A stretch of 64,000 nucleotides of DNA from Streptomyces tagetis (GTDB lineage Bacteria > Actinomycetota > Actinomycetes > Streptomycetales > Streptomycetaceae), in contig NZ_JAGPNL010000001.1 in assembly GCF_018069565.1 (NCBI RefSeq), forward strand, positions 1,612,001 through 1,676,000, given 5' to 3'. This document shows, piece by piece, positions 1 through 8,876 of this stretch; the stretch's first letter is position 1, and each line of letters begins with the position of its first letter. The notes beneath the pieces are model-generated. The model was not told the DNA's origin, searched no databases, and saw only the letters and a list, made by a program, of their open reading frames with translations. A program made the translations under genes and the position numbers.

Positions 1-1162
1 GCGCCTCCCGCAGCCCCGGCACGTCCGGGACGGCGATGCGGATGTCCGCCACCCGCGGGTCCGGGCGGCCCGCGACGATCCCGGGCCCCGGAGCGGCGGG
101 CGGCCCGTCGGACAGGCCCGTGTGGCAGTTGACGCCGTCCGCCGACCCGTAGAGGTTGACGACCGGGCAGCCGAAGACCCGCCGCGCCTCCCGCGCCGTC
201 GCCGCGTCCAGCGGCGAGCCCCCGACGACCACGGCCGTCGGCGCCGGGAACGGTTCCGCACCGCCCCGCGCGATCCGGTCCAGCACCATCCGGATCATCG
301 TCGGCACGCCCAGCACATGGCTCGGCCCGTGCGCGGCGAGCGCCGCCAGCGCCGCGTCCGGCGTGAAGTGCCCCGGCAGCACCAGCGTGCCGCCGTGCCG
401 CGCCAGCGTGACCGGCGTGCCGTTGCTGCCGAACGCGGAGGCCAGCGGCACCAGGAACAGGCAGCGCGGCGCCCGCCCGTCCGGCAGGAGCGAGCCGAGG
501 AAGTTGCCCCGCCCGCCGGCCAGCGCGTTGTGCGAGTACGCCACCATCTTCGGCTCGGCCTCCGACCCCGAGGAGACCAGGATGCGGGCGGCGTCGTCGG
601 GGTCCGGGCGCTCCGGCCGGAAGGCCGCCGGATCGCACTCCAGCAGCGCCGACAGCGCCACGGCCCCCTCCGGTACGGGCCCCGGGCCGGCGGCGACCAC
701 ATGGCGCAGGGCGGGCAGTTCCCCCGCCGCCCCGAGGAGTTCGGCCGCGTGCCGGTCGCCGCGGTGCTCGGCGGCGGCGATCACCGCCACCGCCCGCGCC
801 CGGCCCAGCAGCGACACCGCCTCCCGCCGTCCCCGCCCGGCCGGGAAGGGCAGCGCGACCGCGCCGAGCGCCGCCAGGGCGAGGTCGGCGGCGACGGCGT
901 CCCGCCCGTTGGCGAGCTGCGCGCCGACCACGTCCCCGGGCCCCACCCCGAGCCCGGCCAGCCCGGCCGCCAGCCGCCGCGCCCGGTCGTCGAGCGCCGC
1001 GTACGTCAGCGCCCCCTCGGCGTCGACGAGCGCGGTCCGCTCCGGATGGGCGATCCGGCGGGCCCGGTACAGGCTGTACAGGTCCAGGTCGGGACAGGTG
1101 CCGTCGGCGGCCCAGGCACGGCGCAGCGCGGCCGGCAGCAGATCGGGCAGGTCCACGCTCAT
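1..1162 (-). CDS. Acyl-CoA synthetase / AMP-dependent ligase, partial
   Basis: N-terminal part of an ANL-superfamily acid:CoA ligase; the 3' end lies beyond the left edge, so about 387 residues are visible. The adenylate-forming motif reads ILVSSGSEAEPKMV, a somewhat degenerate form of the usual STGTTGxPK loop with its lysine kept, and NLYGSADGVN occupies the place of the YGxTE motif. The ATG at 1162 overlaps the TGA of the upstream CoA transferase gene (ATGA), so the two are translationally coupled. Family knowledge says it activates a carboxylic acid through an acyl-adenylate to the CoA thioester. The substrate cannot be told from sequence. With the CoA transferase and acyl-CoA dehydrogenase next door it probably belongs to a small acyl-CoA pathway that continues to the left. 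Confidence 0.85.
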   Translation of the reverse strand, partial: MSVDLPDLLPAALRRAWAADGTCPDLDLYSLYRARRIAHPERTALVDAEGALTYAALDDRARRLAAGLAGLGVGPGDVVGAQLANGRDAVAADLALAALGAVALPFPAGRGRREAVSLLGRARAVAVIAAAEHRGDRHAAELLGAAGELPALRHVVAAGPGPVPEGAVALSALLECDPAAFRPERPDPDDAARILVSSGSEAEPKMVAYSHNALAGGRGNFLGSLLPDGRAPRCLFLVPLASAFGSNGTPVTLARHGGTLVLPGHFTPDAALAALAAHGPSHVLGVPTMIRMVLDRIARGGAEPFPAPTAVVVGGSPLDAATAREARRVFGCPVVNLYGSADGVNCHTGLSDGPPAAPGPGIVAGRPDPRVADIRIAVPDVPGLREA

Positions 1163-2979
1163 GCGAAGCTCCAGGGGGTCGGGACGGCGGGGGCACCGTG
1201 CGCGTCGCGCCCGATGGCCCCGGCCGCGAGCAGGCCGCTCAGGTCGGCGACGACCGGGACGGCGGGGACCCGTTCCGCGCGGAGCCGCTCCACAGCCCGA
1301 GCGGTGGACAGCCCCCGTACGTCGGGGAGTCCGCCGTGGCCCCCGGCGGGCGCGAGCCACCCGTCGGCGGTGCGCAGCGGGCGGCGGAACCCGGCGGGTC
1401 GGCGCGGATCGAGCCCCCGCGCCGCCCGCTCCCGGGCCGCCTCGGTGAGCACGTCGGCCGCGCCGAGCAGCGAGGAGTCCACCCGTACCCCGCTCCCGGT
1501 CCGCTCCCGCAGCAGCAGCCCGGCGAGGACCGCCTCCGCCCCGAGCAGCCCGCCGAGCACGTCGAGCAGCGTCATCAGCGACGGCGCGGGCGGCTCGTCC
1601 GCCGGACGCACCGCCTCGCCCACCCCCGTACGGGCTTGCACCATGAAGTCGGTGCCCATCGGCGCCCCCGGCAGCCGGTCCGCCCACCCGCTCGTGTACG
1701 CGTACACCAGGCCCGGGTTGGCCGCCGACAGGTGCTCGTGGTCCAGCCCGAGCCGGGCGGCCCGGCCCGGTGCCCAGTTGTGCAAAAAAACGTCCGCGGT
1801 GGCGGCCAGTTCCCGCAACCGCCGTTGACCGGCGGGGGACTTGATGTCGACCTCGACGGCCTCCTTGCCCCGGTTCAGCGCCAGCCACCGCGCGGACACG
1901 CCGGAACAGGCGGGCGGCATGCCCCGCAGCGGGTCCCCGCCGGGCGGCTCGATCCGCACCACCCGGGCACCCAGCAGCCCGAGCAGGTGCGTGGCCAGGG
2001 GCGCCTGGATGCGGCGGCCCGCCTCCAGCACCGTGAACCCGGCCAGCGGCAGCGCCCCGCCGAGCGCCTCGGCGCGGACCGGGTCCGCCGGGGGCCCCGG
2101 GGTCAGCGTCCACGGTGGCGCCCCGTCGTACTCGGCCGCCCGCCCGGCCGTCGACGCGAGCGCGCACACCTCGGCGCCCGAGACGTCCGCCGCCTCCCGA
2201 AGCCGCCGCCACGGCGTCGCCCGCGCCGCCGCGTGCAGGGCATCCGGCAGGGGAGCACAGGCGGTGGCGTAACGGAACTGGAAGGGCCGCCAGCCCCGGC
2301 GTATCGCCTCCTCGTCCGCGCCGACGGCCCGCCAGAACAGCGCCCAGGCCCCCGGATCGAGCGTCTCCAGCTCGAACAACGTGCCCTCCGCCGAGGTGAA
2401 CGGCGGCCCGCCCGGGGCGAGTTCGGCCGCCTCCGGCTCCTCGGCCCCGGCGGCGGCCAGGTACTGCGAGACGGTGAGCAGCCCCGCGCTCCGCGCGTCG
2501 ACGCCGACCCGCGTGAACCGGCCGTCACCCCGGGCCCGCGCCAGCAGCGCCGCGAGCAGCCCCTGCACGGCCAGAACACCGGTGGCCGTGGCCGCGTAGT
2601 CGACGGCGAGACCGCGCGGCCCGCCGTCACGGCGGCCGTGCACCGCCATGATCCCGGTCGCCGCCTGCGCCGTCGCCTCGTCCACGACGCCCTCGCCCCA
2701 CGAGGTGACCGCGGTGACCTCGCCCTCCGGGCCGCCGAGGGTCAGGCGCGCGCCCTCCTCGCGCGGGGCGGCGGCGGTGACGTCCTCCGGGTGCCAGGAG
2801 GTGCCCGTGGCGGCGGGGGCGGGCCGCTCGGTCTCGCCCCGGCCGGGCACGGCGCCCAGCAGGTCCAGGTGCCGGGCCACCAGATCGTCCCCCGGGCCCC
2901 GTGGACCCGAGCGCTCCCACCGGAGCCCGTCGAGGGGACCGGCCGTCCGTACGGCGGCCGGTGTGGCTGGAGTCGCCAT
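1159..2979 (-). CDS. CaiB/BaiF CoA transferase, fused double-domain form
   Basis: Family III CoA transferase of 606 residues, against about 400 for a normal single-domain member. The C-terminal half, from about residue 335 (GFTVLEAG...RIEPPGGDPLRG), is a complete CaiB fold; its catalytic aspartate is in GTDFMVQARTG. The N-terminal half (about residues 80-300) has a second, shorter CaiB-like block (ATAQAATG...VDYAATATGVLAVQGLLAAL) lacking the Rossmann start and with Glu or a shifted Asp where the nucleophilic Asp should be. I infer a duplication/fusion in which only the second half is catalytic. The ATG at 2979 has the strong site GGAAGGAG just upstream; longer starts have none. The stop overlaps the ligase start. 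The enzyme should move CoA between an acyl-CoA and a free acid; substrate unknown. Confidence 0.85.
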   Translation of the reverse strand: MATPATPAAVRTAGPLDGLRWERSGPRGPGDDLVARHLDLLGAVPGRGETERPAPAATGTSWHPEDVTAAAPREEGARLTLGGPEGEVTAVTSWGEGVVDEATAQAATGIMAVHGRRDGGPRGLAVDYAATATGVLAVQGLLAALLARARGDGRFTRVGVDARSAGLLTVSQYLAAAGAEEPEAAELAPGGPPFTSAEGTLFELETLDPGAWALFWRAVGADEEAIRRGWRPFQFRYATACAPLPDALHAAARATPWRRLREAADVSGAEVCALASTAGRAAEYDGAPPWTLTPGPPADPVRAEALGGALPLAGFTVLEAGRRIQAPLATHLLGLLGARVVRIEPPGGDPLRGMPPACSGVSARWLALNRGKEAVEVDIKSPAGQRRLRELAATADVFLHNWAPGRAARLGLDHEHLSAANPGLVYAYTSGWADRLPGAPMGTDFMVQARTGVGEAVRPADEPPAPSLMTLLDVLGGLLGAEAVLAGLLLRERTGSGVRVDSSLLGAADVLTEAARERAARGLDPRRPAGFRRPLRTADGWLAPAGGHGGLPDVRGLSTARAVERLRAERVPAVPVVADLSGLLAAGAIGRDAHGAPAVPTPWSFA

Positions 2980-3101
2980 GCCTCTCCTTCCTTGACGCCC
3001 GGGAACCCGGGGGCGGCTGCCCCCGACCAGTTCCACGCAAGAGGGAGTCGGACGGCCGGTGGGCGGGGTTCCCGCCCCCGCCCGGAAAGTGAGGCAGCAC
3101 C

Positions 3102-4315
3102 ATGGACGAGACCGCCGGCACACCCGCGTGCCCGCCCGGTACCCGGGAGATCCGCGATCGCGTGGCGGCTTTCGTCCGCGACCGGGTGATGCCGGCCGAA
3201 CCGCTCCTGGACGCCGGCGGACCACAAGCCGCCGAACGGCTGCGGGAGTTGCGCCGCGATGCTCGGGGCGCCGGCCTGTGGGCGCTGCCGCACCCCACCG
3301 CGCTCGGCGGCCGGGGCATGCCGCTCGGCGCCTACGCCCACGTCGCCGAGGCGGAGGGCGCCAGCGACCACGGACCGGCGGCGCTCGGCTCGGCCTCCCT
3401 GCTCGACGCGCTGATGCTGTCGCGGCACGGCCGGGGCGAGGTCCGCGAGCGGTACGCGGCCCGCCTGACCTCGGGCGACCTGCGCGCCTGCTACGCCATG
3501 ACCGAACCGGACACGCCCGGCACCGACCCCTTCCTCACCGCGACCCGCGCCACCCCCACGCCGGACGGCGGCTGGCGGATCAGCGGACGCAAGTGGTTCA
3601 CCAGCGGAGCCGCCGACGCCGACCTCGTCACCGTCCTCGCCCGCACCGACGGCGACCCACCGGAGCGCGACGGGCTCTCCCTGCTGCTGGTGCCCACCGA
3701 CGCGCCCGGCTTCCGCCTGGTGCGGGAGCTGCCGGTGCTCGGGGCGGCCGGCCAGGGGGAGATCGCCCTCGACGGCGTCCGGGTCGGCCCGGACCACCTC
3801 GTCGGCGAACGCGGCCGGGCGCTCACCGTCGCCGCGGAACGGCTCCAGCTCGGCCGCACCCTGCGCTGCCTGCGCTGGCTGGGGCAGGCCCGGCGGGCCT
3901 TCGACCTGATGCGGGACCGCGCCGCCTCCCGCACCGGCTCCCGCGGACCGCTCGCCGGGCACCAACTGGTGCAGGCCCACGTCTTCGAGTCCCTGCTCGC
4001 GCTGCGCACCACCCGGCCCCTGGTCCACGAGGCCGTCGCCCGGCTGGCCGCCGGACAGGACGCCCATGTGGAGGTCGGCCTGGCGAAGGTCGCCGCCGCC
4101 CGCACCCTCCAGCAGGTCGCCGACGCGGCGATCCAGGTGCACGGCGCGGCGGGCCTCGGCCCCGACACCGCCCTGCCCGCCCTCTTCCGCACCGGCCGCG
4201 CGGCCCGCCTCCTCGACGGCCCCGACGAACTCCACATCACCTCGGTGGCCCGGCGCGTGCTGGGCGTGCGGGGTGGCGGGGAGCGGGGGAGCGGGGGAGC
4301 GGCGCGGGCGGCTGA
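3102..4315 (+). CDS. Acyl-CoA dehydrogenase family protein; 3' end unclear
   Basis: FAD-dependent acyl-CoA dehydrogenase, divergent from the CoA transferase across 122 bases. The middle domain shows CYAMTEPDTPGTDP (the ACAD signature) and RKWFTSGA; the C-terminal domain shows the helix QVADAAIQVHGAAGLGPD. Homology ends at RRVLGVRGG near 4275. The sequenced frame does not stop there: after a G-rich tract (4268-4301) it stays open to 5108, antisense to the neighbouring hydrolase gene. A TGA at 4313-4315 lies in the adjacent frame and would be reached if one base were missing from the G-rich tract, so I end the feature there. Start ATG at 3102, with a GTGAGG purine stretch upstream. It probably desaturates or otherwise oxidises the CoA ester made by the two divergent genes; substrate unknown. 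Confidence 0.75.
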
Positions 4316-4322
4316 CCGCGCG

Positions 4323-5894
4323 TCAGGCGGCGTGGGGGCCGACGAGGCCGGTCAGCGCGGCGAGGGCGTACGCCAGGAAGAAGGTGCCCCAGACCAGCTC
4401 GTGGCGGGGCGCGGCGTCGGTCGCCAGGTCGTAGCAGCCGTCCAGGAGGCGGCCGTCGGGGGTGAGATGGTGACGGACCAGGTCGTCGAGGAGGTCGAGG
4501 GCCTGGTCACGGCGGCCCAGCTTGAGCAGGGCGACGGCGGCGATGGCGGCGGCGGAGGTGTCGACGGGGGAGCCGGTTTTCCCTTCGACGGCCGGGGGCA
4601 CGGTCCGCCACGGGACGAGACCGTCGGCCACCGGGGCGAGGCCGGGGCGGCCCAGTCGGTGCACCGCGTCGGCGACGGTGTCGACGAGGGCTGTGGGGCG
4701 GGCCTGTTCTCCGACGGCCGGGGGCACGGTCCGCCACGGGACCGGGCTGTCCGCCGCCGGGGCGAGGCCGGCGTGGCCCAGCCGGTGCACCGCGTCGGCG
4801 ACGGCGAGCAGCAGCCAGGCCCGGCCCCGGGTCCAGGTGGGCGGCGGATCGTCGCGCGGCACCCACCCGGTGGCCTCCTCGTACTGCCAGGACCAGACGA
4901 ACGAGCCCTCGCCCGCGCAGAGTTCCAGATGGCGGCGCAGATGCGCGCCGGCCGCCGCCGGATCGACCGGGGCCAGCAGCGGTACGAGGCCCGGTACGCC
5001 GTCGACCCGGGCCAGCAGCCGGGGCCCGCCGAACGCCCCGCCCCACGGCACCAGGCCGAGCCCGGGATCGAACGCGGCCCGGCAGGCGCGTGCCGCCCGG
5101 TCCCGTAGCGCGCTCGCGGCGGGATGGTCGGCGAGGGCGGTGCCGTACCAGAGGATCAGGCCGCGCGTGGCCGTGTCGGCGTCCACCCAGGGGGCGAGCC
5201 GCGCGGTGCACCGGAGCGCGGCCTCGCGGTCGTCGCCGGAGCCGGTGTGCCGGGCGCGCAGCCAGAGCAGCCCGGCCCAGAAACCGCCGGTCCAGGAGCC
5301 CCGCCCGGTCGTCGTCCACCGGCCCCCGTCCGGACCGGCGAAGAGCGGGAACCGGTCGCCGGCCTCGGCCCGGGTCACGGCCACACGGTTCAGGACGGCC
5401 TCCAGCGCGGAGCGCGCCCAGGCGGGGGCGCCGGGGGCGGGGTGCGCTGACGAGGGCGCGGGGCGGGGCGCCGGGCCTGGTCCGGTCGACCGGGGTGCGG
5501 GGCTGGGCGCCGGGCTCGGTCCGGTCGACCGGGGTGTGGTGTCGGCCTTTGGCGCGGGGTGGGCCGGTGGCAGTGGGCCGGTGGCCTTCGCGGACCGGCG
5601 TAGGCCGTCGGTCTCCGGGCCTGGTCCGGTCGACCGGCGTGTGGTGTCGGCCTTCGGCGCGGGGTGCGTCGGTGGCAGTGGGCCGGTGGCCTCCGCTGAC
5701 CGGTGTACGCCGTCGGTCTCCAGGCCCGGTCCGGTCGACGCGGGTGCGGTGGCGGCTTCCGGCGTGGTCCCCGCCCGCTCGGGTTTGCCGCCGCCCTTCG
5801 CTGCGCCGCGTATCCCGTCGCCCTCCGGTGCCGGTGCCGGTCCCGGCCGTCCGGACGCGTCCCCGTCCTCCCGGTGTCCAGGCGTCCCGGTCAC
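4323..5894 (-). CDS. GH88/GH105-like glycoside hydrolase with repeat-rich N-terminus
   Basis: Protein of 523 residues. From about residue 165 it looks like an (alpha/alpha)6-barrel unsaturated glucuronyl/rhamnogalacturonyl hydrolase: SWTGGFWAGLLWL and TWTRGRAWLLLAVADA match GH88/GH105 motifs. The first 160 residues are a Pro/Thr/Gly-rich linker containing two 35-residue repeats beginning STGPG and two shorter STGP(S/G)PAP units. Inside the catalytic domain a 42-residue segment (VADAVHRLG...PWRTVPPAV) is tandemly duplicated. The GTG start at 5894 overlaps the TGA of the MFS gene (GTGA), so the linker is genuinely in the reading frame. There is no signal peptide, so action is probably cytoplasmic. 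The duplication may have disturbed the active site. A non-hydrolase relative of the fold is the main alternative. Confidence 0.7.
   Translation of the reverse strand: MTGTPGHREDGDASGRPGPAPAPEGDGIRGAAKGGGKPERAGTTPEAATAPASTGPGLETDGVHRSAEATGPLPPTHPAPKADTTRRSTGPGPETDGLRRSAKATGPLPPAHPAPKADTTPRSTGPSPAPSPAPRSTGPGPAPRPAPSSAHPAPGAPAWARSALEAVLNRVAVTRAEAGDRFPLFAGPDGGRWTTTGRGSWTGGFWAGLLWLRARHTGSGDDREAALRCTARLAPWVDADTATRGLILWYGTALADHPAASALRDRAARACRAAFDPGLGLVPWGGAFGGPRLLARVDGVPGLVPLLAPVDPAAAGAHLRRHLELCAGEGSFVWSWQYEEATGWVPRDDPPPTWTRGRAWLLLAVADAVHRLGHAGLAPAADSPVPWRTVPPAVGEQARPTALVDTVADAVHRLGRPGLAPVADGLVPWRTVPPAVEGKTGSPVDTSAAAIAAVALLKLGRRDQALDLLDDLVRHHLTPDGRLLDGCYDLATDAAPRHELVWGTFFLAYALAALTGLVGPHAA
4586..4837 (-). 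repeat. In-frame 126-base tandem duplication inside GH88-like gene
   Basis: The stretch beginning CGACGGCCGGGGGCACGG recurs at 4586 and 4712, exactly 126 bases (42 codons) apart, with moderate divergence. It doubles a segment of the catalytic barrel. Confidence 0.85.
5481..5739 (-). repeat. In-frame linker repeats marked by TCCGGTCGAC
   Basis: TCCGGTCGAC occurs at 5481, 5520, 5625 and 5730: spacings of 39, 105 and 105 bases, all multiples of three. The two 105-base intervals encode two 35-residue repeats of the N-terminal linker. Confidence 0.88.
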
Positions 5895-7081
5895 CGGTGG
5901 GCCGCCGCCCGGCGGTCCCGTACCGACCACGCCACCGCCACCGCGCCCGCCGCCGCGAACTCGGCGGCCACCAGCAGCCAGCCCGTCCCGTACCGGCCGG
6001 CCGAGGCCGCGAGGCCGAACAGGGGCGGGCCGAGGGCGAACCCGGCGAAGAAGCCCGCCGACACCAGCGCCGAGTCCTGACCGGCCCGCCCCGGTACCGC
6101 ACGCTGCAACACCAGCACCATCGACACCGCGTTCGCCGACACCGCGAAGACCCCGACGGCCACCGCCGCCACCCAGGCCAGGGCGGGCACCGCCGCCGAC
6201 GCGGCCAGCAGCAGCGCCGCCCCCACCGCGCCCGCCGCCAACAGCCCCGGCAGCCGCGCGGCCCGTTCCGGCCGGTCGGCCAGCCGGGACCAGCCGATCC
6301 GCCCGGCGATCCCCGCCACGCCCAGCACCGCCACCAAGGCCCCCGCCGCCGTGGCACCGAGGCCCAGCTCCCGCGCCCCGTACAGCGCCAGATACGTGTT
6401 GACGGAGGCGATACCGCAGCCCAGCAGCAGCGAGAAGCCCGCCAGCCAGGCGATCATGCCGCGCGGCACCCACGACGCCGCCGACGCCTTCGGCGGGGGA
6501 TCGGCGGGCAGCGTCAGGGCCGCCCACAGCGCCGCCGCCACCGCCGCGGCGGCGGCCGTCCACACCGCGGGCCGCCACCCGGCCGCCGAGGCCAGCGCCG
6601 CGAGCGGCAGCCCCGCGGCGAACGCGCCGAGCTGCACGCCCGACTGCTTCGTCCCGGTCACCGCGCCGCGCCGCGCCACCGGGACGACGGCCAGGATCGC
6701 CTTGTTGGTCGCCGGGTTGGCCAGCGCCTGCGGCAGCCCGCCCAGCGCCACCGCCGCCAGCAGCACCCCGGCCCCCGGCGCGGCCCCGATCAGCGTCAGC
6801 GCCGCGGCCGAGGCGAGGAGCAGCCCGACCAGGCACGTACGCGGCCCGAACCGGTCCACCACCCGCCCACCGAGCGGCGACAGCAGCGCCGCCGCGCCGA
6901 AACCGGCCGTCGTGGTCAGCCCGAGCGTCGTCACCGAGAGGCCGAGGTCGTCCACGAGCCGGGGCCCGAGCGCGCCGAGCAGGAACAACTGGAGCATCGA
7001 GAAGGCCATCGCACAGGTCAGAAGGGCCGTCAGCCCCGCACCGGCCCGCGCCCCGTGGGCCTCGTCCGTCTCCCGCGTCAC
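5891..7081 (-). CDS. MFS transporter
   Basis: Major facilitator superfamily permease of 396 residues with about 12 hydrophobic segments. The cytoplasmic loop between segments 2 and 3 reads GGRVVDRFGPRTCL, matching the GxxxDRxGRR-type MFS motif A. I chose the GTG at 7081 because GGAGG lies seven bases upstream; the GTG at 7087 overlaps that site. The last bases overlap the start of the hydrolase gene, giving a two-gene operon in which import or export and processing of the same saccharide-like compound is plausible but unproven. The promoter probably lies in 7082-7268, where an 8-base palindrome (ACAATTGT, 7129-7136) stands out. Confidence 0.85.
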   Translation of the reverse strand: MTRETDEAHGARAGAGLTALLTCAMAFSMLQLFLLGALGPRLVDDLGLSVTTLGLTTTAGFGAAALLSPLGGRVVDRFGPRTCLVGLLLASAAALTLIGAAPGAGVLLAAVALGGLPQALANPATNKAILAVVPVARRGAVTGTKQSGVQLGAFAAGLPLAALASAAGWRPAVWTAAAAAVAAALWAALTLPADPPPKASAASWVPRGMIAWLAGFSLLLGCGIASVNTYLALYGARELGLGATAAGALVAVLGVAGIAGRIGWSRLADRPERAARLPGLLAAGAVGAALLLAASAAVPALAWVAAVAVGVFAVSANAVSMVLVLQRAVPGRAGQDSALVSAGFFAGFALGPPLFGLAASAGRYGTGWLLVAAEFAAAGAVAVAWSVRDRRAAAHR

Positions 7082-7268
7082 CGGCACCCCTCCCTCGAAC
7101 CGCGCCCGGACGTGCCACCGGGCCAGGAACAATTGTCGGTCGCGTGGCCCGCGGGGTTCCCGTGGCCGCCTGTGACGTGCATCATGCCGACCGCATTGAG
7201 TCGGAGGCCGGGAGGAGCCCCGTACCCTCCGGTGACGCGTGAGACCCGGATGCGAGGATGAGGGCGCC

Positions 7269-7991
7269 ATGACCGCAGGGTGGGCTTCACGCACGGTGCG
7301 GGCCGCGGTCTTCGCGGCCGTGTGCGTGCTGCTCGCCGCCCTGGGCCACGTCCTCATGTCGGGGACGCCCGTGCCCTGGTGGGCGCTGACCGCCGGGACC
7401 GCGGCGACCGGCGGCGCGGCCTGGCGGCTCGCCGGCCGTGAGCGGGGACGGCTGCTGGTCGGCTCGGTCACGGTGGCCGCGCAGACGGCGCTGCACACCG
7501 CCTTCTCCCTCGCCCAGGCGCTCGCCTCCCCGGGCCCGTCCGACCCCGGCGCGCTCGCCGGACGGTGGCGGGACCACCTCCTGTGCGCCGCCCACGACGG
7601 GATGGCGGCGTCCGCGGCGCCCATGGACCACCACGCGCACCACGGCGTCTCCTCCGCCCTGTCCGGGGCGGGCGGCGCGGCGGACCCGGCCGCCGCCGCG
7701 CAGCACACCATGGGCGGACTCTCCCCGGCCGGGATGCTCGCCGCCCACCTGCTCGCCGCGCTGCTGTGCGGGCTGTGGCTCGCCCACGGCGAACGCGCCG
7801 CGTTCCGGATCGTACGGGCCCTGGCCGGCTGGTTCGTCGCGCCCCTGCGCCCCCTGCTGCGCCCGGCGCTGCCGCCACCGCCCGCCGATCCGCACGCGCG
7901 CCGGACCGGCGACGTCCGCTGTCCGCGCCGCCTGCTGCTCGCCCACGCCATCACCTCCCGGGGGCCGCCCGCCGTGGTCGCTGTCGCCTGA
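7269..7991 (+). CDS. Integral membrane protein with His/Met-rich loop
   Basis: Protein of 240 residues with four or five hydrophobic segments (near residues 10-30, 35-52, 60-80 and 145-165). I do not recognise a named family, but similar proteins occur in Streptomyces. Between the segments a loop reads AAHDGMAASAAPMDHHAHHG and is followed by HTMGGLSPAGM, rich in His and Met, which would suit weak metal binding, copper for example. The tail is Pro-rich and basic. The ATG at 7269 is preceded by GAGGATGAGGGCGCC, and a TACCCT -10-like element lies at about 7223. The ECF sigma factor gene follows 192 bases downstream on the same strand. The metal role is only inference from composition. Confidence 0.7.
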   Translation: MTAGWASRTVRAAVFAAVCVLLAALGHVLMSGTPVPWWALTAGTAATGGAAWRLAGRERGRLLVGSVTVAAQTALHTAFSLAQALASPGPSDPGALAGRWRDHLLCAAHDGMAASAAPMDHHAHHGVSSALSGAGGAADPAAAAQHTMGGLSPAGMLAAHLLAALLCGLWLAHGERAAFRIVRALAGWFVAPLRPLLRPALPPPPADPHARRTGDVRCPRRLLLAHAITSRGPPAVVAVA

Positions 7992-8183
7992 CGACAGCCG
8001 GCTCCCCGAGGCCGCCCGGAGCCGACCCCGTGTCGCGCCCGCCGCCTCGGGCACCGGCCGCGCACGACCGTGCCCGGCCGCCCCCTGTCTCACCGGCACC
8101 GCCCCACCCGCGCCGCCGCGGCGTCGTACGCGCGCACGCGTCCGGTGGCGGACCGGTGCCCGGAACCCCGGAAGGACACGCTG

Positions 8184-8789
8184 GTGACCACAGCCGCCCT
8201 GCCGCCCGCCCGTACCCCCACCCGAGAGGAGTCGATCACCGCCTGGGCCCTCGCCGCCCGCGGCGGAGACACCGAGGCCACCGAACGGTTCGTCCGCGCC
8301 CTCCACCGCGACGTACGCCACTACGTCACGTTCCTCGGCGCCGACCCGCAGAGCGCCGACGATCTGGCGCAGGACACGTTCCTGCGGGCCCTGGGGAGCC
8401 TGCACCGGTTCGAGGGCCGCTCCTCGGCCCGGACCTGGCTGCTCTCCATCGCCCGACGCGCCGTCATCGACAGCATCCGGCACACCTCCTGCCGTCCCCG
8501 CCTCGCGGACACGGACGACTGGGAGGGTGCCGCCGAACGCGTCCAGCCGCGCGGACTGCCCGGCTTCGACGACGGCATCGCCCTCGGCGAACTGCTGGAC
8601 ACGCTGCCCGCCGACCGCCGGGAGGCGTTCGTCCTCACCCAGTTGCTGGGGCTGCCCTACGCGGAGGCGGCGGCCGTCAGCGACTGTCCCATCGGCACGG
8701 TCCGTTCCCGGGTGGCCCGCGCCCGGACCGCGCTGATCAAGTGGCTGGACGAGGCGGAGCGCGCCCCCGCGCCCCGCACCGCCGTCTGA
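8184..8789 (+). CDS. ECF sigma-70 family RNA polymerase sigma factor
   Basis: ECF sigma factor of 201 residues. Region 2 contains the core-binding and -10 recognition helices (DDLAQDTFLRALGSLHRFEGRSSARTWLLSIARRAVID); region 4 ends in the HTH AVSDCPIGTVRSRVARAR, which reads the -35. I chose the GTG at 8184 because GAAGGA lies just upstream and the protein then has the usual ECF length; an in-frame ATG at 8070 would add an arginine/proline-rich leader without homology. No anti-sigma gene follows directly; the next gene is an opposed XRE regulator. The upstream membrane protein on the same strand is the only candidate partner in view, but it has no zinc anti-sigma HxxxCxxC motif. Confidence 0.85.
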   Translation: MTTAALPPARTPTREESITAWALAARGGDTEATERFVRALHRDVRHYVTFLGADPQSADDLAQDTFLRALGSLHRFEGRSSARTWLLSIARRAVIDSIRHTSCRPRLADTDDWEGAAERVQPRGLPGFDDGIALGELLDTLPADRREAFVLTQLLGLPYAEAAAVSDCPIGTVRSRVARARTALIKWLDEAERAPAPRTAV

Positions 8790-8876
8790 CCCGTGCGAGC
8801 ACGGCGCCGCCCCGGCCCCCCACCGGGCGCGGCGCCGCCCGCGCCGCCGGCTGCGGGGGCGACGGGTACGCGCTGG

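Noticed and set aside
122..3189. Long plus-strand frames opposite the ligase and CoA transferase genes
   Set aside because: They are antisense frames of a very high-GC region; products are Arg/Pro/Gly-rich without domains, while the minus strand carries clear family motifs.
4316..5108. Tail of the acyl-CoA dehydrogenase frame
   Set aside because: Antisense to the hydrolase gene, low-complexity and without homology to the ACAD family; treated as readthrough of a lost stop.
8070..8183. N-terminal extension of the ECF sigma factor from ATG 8070
   Set aside because: Arg/Pro-rich leader without sigma homology; the GTG at 8184 has a GAAGGA site and gives normal ECF length.
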